NCBI GenBank assembly: GCA_016190585.1
Contig: JACPQH010000127.1
Coordinates: 1 to 10,241, forward strand
DNA length: 10,241 bases
Reading direction: 5' to 3'
Origin: Chloroflexota bacterium
GTDB lineage: Bacteria > Chloroflexota > Dehalococcoidia > Dehalococcoidales > RBG-16-60-22
Positions 5,140 through 10,241 of the stretch are shown in pieces. Numbering within the stretch: the first letter of the stretch is position 1; each line of letters begins with the position of its first letter. The translations under genes were made by a program, and so were the position numbers. A model generated the notes under the pieces. That model saw only the letters and a list, made by a program, of their open reading frames with translations, did no database searches and had not been told where the DNA came from.

Positions 5140-5384
5140 TAAGAAATGGCGACCGGGATACGAGTGTTTTCCCCAGAGGCCAGATTCGTATTCAAAACGG
5201 CCGGCAGGGGATCACCATGTTCACGGTAGGACTCAACTAGTTTGCGGGCTACGTCCTGGGCTATCTCCAAGGTTTCTGCGATGGTCCTGCCTTGAGCGAC
5301 GAGGCCGGGCAGTTCATTCGAAGTCGCCAGGAACCCGCCCTCGGGAAGGGGATCGATACGAACCGATATCAATACTTCTTTCAT
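5139..5384 (-). CDS. hicB: HicB-family antitoxin
   Basis: The 81-residue protein shows the HicB pattern: a strand at VLISVRIDPLPEGGFLATSN (4-23), the family's PGL segment at ELPGLVAQGRTIAETLEIAQ (24-43), a long helix to about 56, then a GDPLP turn (57-61). It should bind and block HicA. No C-terminal helix-turn-helix or ribbon-helix-helix domain is present, so DNA binding must come from elsewhere or be lacking. The order is antitoxin first, the reverse of E. coli hicAB but known elsewhere. The ATG at 5384 has no Shine-Dalgarno; the promoter at 5394-5421 places the transcript start almost on it. A perfect inverted repeat covers the -10 box. Confidence 0.87.
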   Translation of the reverse strand: MKEVLISVRIDPLPEGGFLATSNELPGLVAQGRTIAETLEIAQDVARKLVESYREHGDPLPAVLNTNLASGENTRIPVAIS

Positions 5385-5385
5385 C

Positions 5386-5402
5386 TGGTATCCATCATAC
5401 CA
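5386..5402. promoter_or_regulatory. Candidate HicBA operator, perfect inverted repeat
   Basis: TGGTAT (5386-5391) and ATACCA (5397-5402) form a perfect six-base inverted repeat around a five-base spacer. It overlaps the predicted -10 box and ends one base before the hicB ATG, an ideal place for autorepression. Confidence 0.55.
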
Positions 5403-5421
5403 TTAATCTTAACAGGGACAA
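5394..5421 (-). promoter_or_regulatory. Promoter of the hicBA operon, nearly leaderless
   Basis: On the minus strand TTGTCC (5421-5416) and TATGAT (5399-5394) are separated by 16 bases (4/6 and 5/6 matches). The -10 box ends nine bases before the hicB ATG, so the leader would be about three bases. Confidence 0.5.
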
Positions 5422-5470
5422 ATTCCGTCTAGACAGGGGGTGCAGTCCACCGTTATCCCGCTTTCCGCGG

Positions 5471-5499
5471 TTTATTCCTGAGGCGGTATTCTATATAAT
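5471..5499 (+). promoter_or_regulatory. Candidate promoter of the UspA gene
   Basis: A perfect TATAAT (5494-5499) follows a weak TTTATT (5471-5476) at 17 bases. Initiation near 5506 would give a leader of about 50 bases before the ATG at 5555. Confidence 0.5.
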
Positions 5500-5542
5500 T
5501 AAGAAATCCAGTTGTAAACTGCGTCCGGTTTCCGTCAGGGCC

Positions 5543-5549
5543 AAGGAGG
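5543..5549 (+). promoter_or_regulatory. Strong Shine-Dalgarno AAGGAGG fixing the UspA start
   Basis: AAGGAGG lies five bases before the ATG at 5555. The frame is open much further upstream (to 5009) but that extension overlaps hicBA and has no UspA-like sequence, so the start at 5555 is preferred. Confidence 0.9.
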
Positions 5550-5554
5550 ACAGA

Positions 5555-6007
5555 ATGTACCGGCACATCATGGTCCCGCTGGACGGCTCGAAGCTCGCTG
5601 AATGCGTGTTGCCCCACGCGGCAGTGCTGGCAAAGGTCGCCGAGAAGATAACCTTCACGCGCGTGACGACCCCTTTCCGGCTGTATGAGGGCATCGAGAC
5701 CCGCATCCACGACGAGATGCGGCGAAAGCTGGAGAGTGACGAGTCGGAGGCGGCGCGCCGCTACCTCGACGACATCATGGCGCGCCAGAATTATTACAGC
5801 ATTCCCGTCCATTCGGTCGTCCTTTTCGGCAAGGTCACCGAGCAACTGGTCGACTTCGCCGAGAAGAACGGAGTCGACCTGATAGTGATGGCGACGCATG
5901 GCCGCTCCGGGGTCAGCCGCTTCGCCTGGGGCAGCGTGGCCGACCGCCTCCTGCGCACCTCCCGCGTGCCGGTGCTCATGGTGCGCTCGGAGGGCTGCAG
6001 CGTCTAG
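5555..6007 (+). CDS. Universal stress protein, UspA family
   Basis: The 150-residue protein starts [20 protein letters not shown], the first strand and nucleotide-contact Asp10 of the family. It ends with [20 protein letters not shown] (108-127) and the closing strand [10 protein letters not shown] (138-147). The ATP-binding signature G-x2-G-x9-G-S is present, with Ala113 at the first glycine, a common variant; Gly116, Gly126 and Ser127 are kept. Such cytoplasmic proteins form dimers that bind ATP and act in stress survival, mostly without a known reaction. The stop TAG lies in a CTAG that also provides the stop of the convergent metallo-hydrolase gene, giving a four-base tail-to-tail overlap. 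Confidence 0.95.
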   Translation: MYRHIMVPLDGSKLAECVLPHAAVLAKVAEKITFTRVTTPFRLYEGIETRIHDEMRRKLESDESEAARRYLDDIMARQNYYSIPVHSVVLFGKVTEQLVDFAEKNGVDLIVMATHGRSGVSRFAWGSVADRLLRTSRVPVLMVRSEGCSV

Positions 6008-6921
6008 GTCCCTGTTTCCCGCAGCGCGGCGCCCGCCAGCCCGCGGATGCAGTTCAGGATAAGCTGGCGCTCGCGGGCGTACTCTTCAGGGCTCAGTTCT
6101 TTGAGATAGTCGAGGCCCCGGTCATGCTCCCGGAGCAGGTCGAAGATGCGCTCGGGGCCGGCGTTGTCACGGGCAGCCGTCCCGACGATTTCGTACCACT
6201 GGACGATTTTACGCCGCATGAGACCGAGGCGCCCGGCGCCGTCGGGATAGCAGCCGAAGTGCCCGTAGCAGAGCCGCGCCGGTTCCAGCGCGATAAGTTT
6301 GTCGATAGACGCCAGCGCCTCCTCCAGGTAGAAGGGCGGCGGCGTCGCCAGGCGGATGGCCTTGCCGTCGAGACAGACGCCCGCCGTTTCCCCGGCGAGG
6401 AGAACGCTCTCCGCGCGGTCGAAGACGCTGAGGTGGTGCGGGGCGTGGCCCGGCGTCAGGTAGACCTCCAGGACCAGCCCGCCGCCGAGGTCTATCTTCA
6501 TGCCGTCGCTGGCGTCGATCAGCCGTTCGGCCGGCACCGGCTCGATCTCGCCGTAGCGCGCCGCCAGCTCCCCGAGCGTCTGGAGACTGGCGCGCCACAG
6601 GGACGACGGCTCGACCAGGTGCGGGCGCGCCCTGGGGTGGGCGATGACCCTGGCCCGGCTGAGCGCCTTCAGGGCGGTTCCGGCGCCGCCGGCGTGGTCG
6701 ATGTGGATGTGGGTCAGGATGATGTAGCCCACCTGCCCGGGGCTGACGCCGGCCGAGGGCAGCAGGCCGACCAGGCTGGGTATGGCGCTCCGGGGCCCGA
6801 CGTCAACGATGGCGCTCTTCTCACCGTGAAGCAGGTAGGCGCCGATGAATCTTTCATAACCGGGGATGGGCGGGGCCAGGTTAAGGAGTCGCAGCTTGGG
6901 GGTGATGGTTACAATCTCGAT
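6004..6921 (-). CDS. Metallo-beta-lactamase-fold hydrolase with probable AUC start
   Basis: Read from the ATC at 6921, the protein has 305 residues. The metal-binding motifs in order are: Asp40 in AIVDVGP; the HxHxDH motif as THIHIDHAGG (70-79, His71, His73, Asp75, His76); His159 in GHAPHH; Glu178 in LLAGETAGV, where most relatives have a bridging Asp; and His221 in CYGHFG. A helical C-terminal extension (about 230-305) follows. It is a cytoplasmic MBL-superfamily hydrolase of unknown substrate. No ATG, GTG or TTG exists in frame before a GTG at 6732, which lies only seven codons before the HxHxDH motif and would remove the first strands and Asp40. The ATC at 6921 lies six bases after GGAGG (6928-6932), so it is the best start. 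A mutated ATG or a sequence error are alternatives. Confidence 0.88.
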   Translation of the reverse strand: MEIVTITPKLRLLNLAPPIPGYERFIGAYLLHGEKSAIVDVGPRSAIPSLVGLLPSAGVSPGQVGYIILTHIHIDHAGGAGTALKALSRARVIAHPRARPHLVEPSSLWRASLQTLGELAARYGEIEPVPAERLIDASDGMKIDLGGGLVLEVYLTPGHAPHHLSVFDRAESVLLAGETAGVCLDGKAIRLATPPPFYLEEALASIDKLIALEPARLCYGHFGCYPDGAGRLGLMRRKIVQWYEIVGTAARDNAGPERIFDLLREHDRGLDYLKELSPEEYARERQLILNCIRGLAGAALRETGT

Positions 6922-6927
6922 GTCCGG

Positions 6928-6932
6928 CCTCC
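6928..6932 (-). promoter_or_regulatory. Shine-Dalgarno GGAGG that points to an AUC start
   Basis: GGAGG on the minus strand is followed by six bases and then ATC (6921-6919), in frame with the metallo-hydrolase. An ATG overlapping this GGAGG is in another frame and stops after 17 codons. Confidence 0.6.
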
Positions 6933-6958
6933 ATTGATGAAAAGTTCATCCTTAATTT

Positions 6959-6985
6959 GAATCTGTCGTGCTGAGAGCTTGCGAG
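6959..6985. repeat. Short repeat fragment related to the 7109-7183 element
   Basis: The segment contains ATCTGTCG followed by TGCTGAGAGCTTGCGAG. ATCTGTCG recurs at 7129-7136 beside a CCTGAGCGCAGCGAAG stretch, so both look like pieces of one dispersed intergenic repeat. The resemblance is by eye and partial. Confidence 0.4.
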
Positions 6986-6999
6986 CCAATCAGGAAATT

Positions 7000-7074
7000 C
7001 CTCTCCCCGCGGGAGAGGATTAAGGCGAGGGCGTTGACACCCTCATCCTCGCCTTCCCCCGTCGAGGGAGAAGG
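7000..7074. repeat. Cluster of three inverted repeats in a non-coding gap
   Basis: Three stem-loops lie in a row. CCTCTCCC/GGGAGAGG (7000-7007 and 7011-7018) has a three-base loop. AAGGCGAGG/CCTCGCCTT (7022-7030 and 7047-7055) is a perfect nine-base match. CCTTCCCCC/GGGAGAAGG (7052-7060 and 7066-7074) has one mismatch and overlaps the second repeat's right arm. The second and third hairpins exclude each other. The style matches dispersed palindromic repeats seen between genes in some Chloroflexota genomes. They could also act as processing or termination signals at the end of the mutS2 operon. Confidence 0.7.
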
Positions 7075-7108
7075 GACATGATTTAATACGGTCGCCAATT
7101 CTTCAAAA

Positions 7109-7183
7109 GCCCTGAGCGCAGCGAAGCATCTGTCGGCCCGGAAGTAAGGGTCCTTCGGGTACTCCGTATCCCCAGGATGACAC
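7109..7183. repeat. Dispersed intergenic repeat ending in CCAGGATGACA
   Basis: The stretch runs from CCTGAGCGCAGCGAAG through an imperfect inverted repeat (CCCGGAAG, 7137-7144, with CTTCGGG, 7153-7159) to CCAGGATGACA. Such CCTGAGCG...AGGATGACA sequences are familiar as multi-copy non-coding elements in bacterial genomes. No open frame across it resembles a protein. Copy number in this genome cannot be told from one window. Confidence 0.55.
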
Positions 7184-7215
7184 AACACCTTTCGGACAGC
7201 CTCACCAAATGAGGG

Positions 7216-7965
7216 TCAGCCCCTACGATAATTCTCTGCATCGACTGGCGCCTCGTCCGGACGCCACGTGATTATCTCGCTCGACCACGCCCGCGTTACG
7301 GCGTTCTCCAGGACGGGGAGGCGGGGGTCGGGGATATCGAGCAGCGGCGGCAGGCTGCGGCCCTCGAACCGCTTGAGGTAAGGGCACTGCTTCTGGAGCG
7401 TCAAAATAGTGGTCCAGGCGCCGCCGTAGATAATGTAATCAATAGCACGCTCGTAAGGTTCCAGCTTCTCGCGGGCGTGCTCGCAGACGCGGGTCAGGAA
7501 GTACTCGATCTGTTTCTCGCGGTGGCGGCGGAAGCGCGTCGCCGAAGAGCCGCCCTGCCGGTGGCGGGCGTGTACCAGCCCGGTGCCGACCTTGGAGGCG
7601 ACCAGTTCCTCGCCGCGCGCCACGCCGACGGCGAACGACCCGAGGCGCACCAGCGCCAGGGCCAGGGTATGTTCGCGCCGGAGCATGTCGCCCAGCAGTC
7701 CGGTCTCCCAGCCCCCGCAGCTGCCGGGCACCTTGACCGGGAACGGGGGTACAACCAGGAAGCCCCCCGCCGGGTCCAGGTACATGACCGCGCCGGTACC
7801 GGATTCGGCTATTAAAGACGCCAGCTCGGGGGGCGCGTCAGGGCCCGGGTCACCGGATGACGGCGGGAAGTAGGCCGTCCTGCCGCCCGGTGCCCGTTTC
7901 GAGGCTAGCTCTTCCAGGAAGGCCAGCATCCGGGCGCGGGTCAGCCGGCGCCGGGCGGCAATCAT
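7216..7965 (-). CDS. Vms1/Ankzf1-like (VLRF1) peptidyl-tRNA hydrolase / release-factor-like protein
   Basis: The 249-residue protein matches bacterial VLRF1 proteins, relatives of the eRF1 catalytic domain and of eukaryotic Vms1/ANKZF1, which cut nascent chains from tRNA on split large ribosomal subunits. An N-terminal part (1-95) leads to strands LALALVRLGSFAVGVARGEE (101-120). The catalytic-loop region GTGLVHARHRQGGSSATRF (127-145) follows, and a long basic helix RRHREKQIEYFLTRVCEHA (146-164). YIIYGGAWTTILTLQ (178-191) forms the next strand and helix. The Gln that ends the usual GGQ/GSQ-type loop is not in place: Ser140 and Ser141 follow Gly138-Gly139, and Gln137 precedes them. The ATG at 7965 overlaps the mutS2 stop as ATGA, with no Shine-Dalgarno of its own, so translation is coupled. 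I am fairly sure of the family and less sure of activity. Confidence 0.78.
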   Translation of the reverse strand: MIAARRRLTRARMLAFLEELASKRAPGGRTAYFPPSSGDPGPDAPPELASLIAESGTGAVMYLDPAGGFLVVPPFPVKVPGSCGGWETGLLGDMLRREHTLALALVRLGSFAVGVARGEELVASKVGTGLVHARHRQGGSSATRFRRHREKQIEYFLTRVCEHAREKLEPYERAIDYIIYGGAWTTILTLQKQCPYLKRFEGRSLPPLLDIPDPRLPVLENAVTRAWSSEIITWRPDEAPVDAENYRRG

Positions 7966-10241
7966 AGCTGGACCACGGTGGCCCCGTCGCCGCCCTCACC
8001 GGCCTGCCCCGAGCGGAACGAGCGTACCAGGGGATGCGAAGCCAGGAAGTCGCGGGCGATCTTGCGCACCGTGCCGGTGCCGAAGCCGTGGATGATACGG
8101 ACCTCCCGCAGCCCGGCCAGGGAAGCCTCGTTCAGGTAGCCGTCGAGCAGGGCCTCGACCTCGTCGGCCCGCTTGCCGCGCAGGTCGAGCTCCCGCGCCA
8201 CCGGCCCGCTGCCGGCCGCCCGCCGCACCCGCACCGGCGGCTTGACCGCCGCCGTTTTGCTCCCGGTAATCTTCTCGACGCTGTCCAGCCCCAGGGAGAG
8301 CCGGGTCTGCCCCGCCTGCACCTCGACCCGGCGGTCGTCTTCGGAGACGGCGACCACGGTGCCTTCCAGGCTGGTCTCCTTCAGCTTCACCGGGTCGCCG
8401 ACGACGATGCGCGCCGCGCTGGCCTCCGCTGCCTCTTTGGCGGGCTTCCAGGCCCCGGTATCAAGGCGCTTGCGGACGGCAGCCATCGTCTCCCGGGCCT
8501 GCTCCACGGCCTGTTTCGACCTCTCCTTGCGCAGCCCGGCGACCGCTTGCTGAATCTCGCGGTGCAGCTCCGCCGCCTCGCGCACGGCCTGGTCGCGCAG
8601 CTCGGTTATCGCCCGGCGCTCCTCGGTCTTGAGCTTCAAGAGCTCGTCATCGAGCTCCCGTTTCCGGCTTTCCAGCTCGTGCTGGCGGGAGCTGAGCTCC
8701 CCGGCCAGGGTCTCGGTCTTCTGTTTTTCCTGTATCAGGGTTGCCAGCAGCGATTCAAGCTCTTCGGTGCCGCGGGCCAGCATCCCCCGCGCGCTTTCGA
8801 TAATCTCGCCCGGCAGGCCGAGGCGGGCGGCCGTGGCCAGGGCGTTGGAGCCGCCGGGGATGCCGACCGTCAGGTGATAGGTCGGCGCCAGCGTCACCGG
8901 GTCGAAGTCAAGCGAGGCGTTCTGCAGTCCCGGCGCGGTGTGGGCGAAGACCTTGAGGTCGTTGAAGTGGGTGGTAGCCACCGCCAGAGCGCCGCGCGCC
9001 TGGAAGTGGCGCAGGATGGCGCGGGCCAGCGCCGAGCCTTCGGCGGGGTCGGTGCTCGTGCCCAGCTCGTCCAGGAGCACCAGGCTCCTCCGGGTCGTCC
9101 GGTTGATGAAGCGCACGATGTTGCCGATGTGCCAGCTAAAGGTCGACAGCGTCTGTTCAATGCTCTGCTCGTCCCCGATGTCGGCAAAGATGTCGTCGAA
9201 GAGCGGCACCCGGGAGTCCGGGGAAGCCGGGATGGGCAGGCCCGCCTGGGTCATCAGGCTCAGCAGGCCGATAGTCTTCAGGGCGACCGTCTTGCCGCCG
9301 GTGTTGGGTCCGGTTATCACCAGGATGGTGAAGTCTCTGCCGATTTCTACCGAAAGCGGCACCGCCTTATCGCCGAGCAGCGGGTGGCGGGCCTCAGCGA
9401 GCTTCAGGACGCCGCTGCCGGCGCCGTCGAACACCGAGACGACCGGCTCCGCCGCCCGCCATGCCCGCGCGTAGCGCGCCTTGGCCAGCGCCAGGTCAAG
9501 CTCCGCGACCAGCCCGATGTTCTCCGCAATCTCGGTCTCATAAGCGCCGGTCTCGATGCTCAGGCGGGCGAGTATCTTCTCGATCTCGCGCCGTTCCTCG
9601 AGCGTGCGCTCCCGGAGAATGTTGCCCAGCTCCACCGTCGCCCAGGGCTCGATAAAGGCGGTAGCGCCGGTATTGGAAATATCGTGCACGATGCCCTTGA
9701 TCTCATGCTTGAACTCAGCCTTGACCAGGATGACGTGCCGGCCTTCGCGCTCGGTGATGATCGGCTCCTGGATGATGCGGCGGCCTCGGGGGGAGTCGAT
9801 AATGGCCTGGAGACGCCGGTCGAGCTGCTGCCGTGTCTCGCGCAGTCCCGCCCGGATTTCCGCCAGGGCCGGGGAGGCGTTGTCGAACAGCTCCCCGCCC
9901 GGCGCGATGCGGCGGGCGATGTCCTTTTCGAGGTCGTTCAGGCTGGCGAGCTTCTCGGCCAGGCCCCAGAGCAGGGGGCAGTCCGCGGCGAAGGCGCGCA
10001 GTCGGCTGCGTAGCTGGCTGATGTTGCCCAGCGTCCGCTGTATCTCAAGCAGATTCTCCGGATCGAGCACCTTGCCCCGCGCCGCCAGCCCCGCCAGCTC
10101 ACGGATATCGAAGATGCCGCCGATGGAAAAACCGGGCTCCTTCTCCAGCAGGCGGCGGGCTTCGGCGGACTGGCGCAGCAGGGTTGAGATGCGCTCCACG
10201 TCTGCCAGCGGCGCCAGGTCCTGGGCGAGCCGCCGGCTGGC
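7962..10241 (-). CDS. mutS2: MutS2 ATPase with Smr domain, 5' end beyond the window
   Basis: The window holds 759 residues, starting in frame at ASRRLAQDLAPLADVERIST; about the first 20-40 residues lie beyond 10241. A GTG at 10199 is internal, not the start. Counting from the first in-window residue: core and lever region (1-290); Walker A GPNTGGKT (311-318); a signature helix around DEQSIEQTLSTFSWH (357-371); Walker B SLVLLDELGTSTDP (386-399); a coiled coil rich in E/K/R (about 490-590); a small KOW-like beta segment (614-650); and a C-terminal Smr domain with LDLRG (685-689) and HGFGTG (718-723). MutS2 lacks the mismatch-recognition domain of MutS. It was first tied to suppression of recombination; in Bacillus subtilis it binds collided ribosomes and splits them. 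It is the first visible gene of an operon with the VLRF1 gene (ATGA overlap), which favours the ribosome role. Domains are complete and no motif is broken. Confidence 0.97.
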   Translation of the reverse strand, partial: ASRRLAQDLAPLADVERISTLLRQSAEARRLLEKEPGFSIGGIFDIRELAGLAARGKVLDPENLLEIQRTLGNISQLRSRLRAFAADCPLLWGLAEKLASLNDLEKDIARRIAPGGELFDNASPALAEIRAGLRETRQQLDRRLQAIIDSPRGRRIIQEPIITEREGRHVILVKAEFKHEIKGIVHDISNTGATAFIEPWATVELGNILRERTLEERREIEKILARLSIETGAYETEIAENIGLVAELDLALAKARYARAWRAAEPVVSVFDGAGSGVLKLAEARHPLLGDKAVPLSVEIGRDFTILVITGPNTGGKTVALKTIGLLSLMTQAGLPIPASPDSRVPLFDDIFADIGDEQSIEQTLSTFSWHIGNIVRFINRTTRRSLVLLDELGTSTDPAEGSALARAILRHFQARGALAVATTHFNDLKVFAHTAPGLQNASLDFDPVTLAPTYHLTVGIPGGSNALATAARLGLPGEIIESARGMLARGTEELESLLATLIQEKQKTETLAGELSSRQHELESRKRELDDELLKLKTEERRAITELRDQAVREAAELHREIQQAVAGLRKERSKQAVEQARETMAAVRKRLDTGAWKPAKEAAEASAARIVVGDPVKLKETSLEGTVVAVSEDDRRVEVQAGQTRLSLGLDSVEKITGSKTAAVKPPVRVRRAAGSGPVARELDLRGKRADEVEALLDGYLNEASLAGLREVRIIHGFGTGTVRKIARDFLASHPLVRSFRSGQAGEGGDGATVVQL

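Noticed and set aside
5009..5554. N-terminal extension of the UspA reading frame
   Set aside because: It overlaps hicBA on the other strand, lacks UspA sequence, and a strong Shine-Dalgarno marks the start at 5555.
7000..7183. CRISPR array
   Set aside because: The repeats are inverted pairs of different sequence, without regular direct repeats and spacers.
6952..7188. A 78-codon minus-strand frame between the metallo-hydrolase and VLRF1 genes
   Set aside because: It is made almost wholly of inverted and dispersed repeats and looks like nothing known.
8034..10013. A 659-codon plus-strand frame opposite mutS2
   Set aside because: It is a high-GC antisense shadow with biased, low-complexity composition; the minus strand encodes an unmistakable MutS2.

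Overview
The window looks like a bacterial chromosome segment, most likely from a Chloroflexota/Dehalococcoidia-type genome. I infer this from high GC with sigma-70 promoters, a selenocysteine-containing SelD, a MutS2 operon with a Vms1/VLRF1-type release factor, and intergenic inverted repeats of a kind common in that group. The sequence alone does not prove the taxon. Genes lie on both strands with tight spacing, and two convergent pairs share a CTAG as both stop codons.

Positions 1-1926 are visibly more AT-rich than the rest and look accessory. They hold the N-terminal part of a VOC/PhnB-like protein (minus), a MazEF-type toxin-antitoxin pair (plus) and a DUF5655 protein (minus). This segment abuts the 3' end of a tRNA-Val gene (1927-1999, minus), which has an excellent promoter of its own.

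Positions 2066-2715 hold two small membrane proteins fired from overlapping divergent promoters. Positions 2712-3767 encode selenophosphate synthetase. Its reading frame contains an in-frame UGA at the catalytic cysteine position, followed at once by a bacterial-type SECIS hairpin, so standard callers would truncate it. An alpha/beta hydrolase diverges from it (3841-4554) and ends in an intrinsic terminator. A 49-residue bacterial metallothionein, easily missed because of its size, lies at 4622-4771 (minus). A HicB-HicA toxin-antitoxin pair follows (4915-5384, minus), then a UspA protein (plus).

The UspA gene converges on a metallo-beta-lactamase-fold hydrolase (6004-6921, minus). That gene has no ATG/GTG/TTG at a plausible N-terminus and seems to start at an AUC behind a good Shine-Dalgarno. 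After a repeat-rich gap comes a two-gene minus-strand operon with an ATGA overlap: mutS2 (5' end beyond the window) and a Vms1/VLRF1-family peptidyl-tRNA hydrolase. Because MutS2 of Bacillus is known to split collided ribosomes, and Vms1-type enzymes free nascent chains from peptidyl-tRNA on split large subunits, this pair reads as a ribosome-rescue module. I consider it the most interesting functional arrangement here, together with the SelD recoding site.
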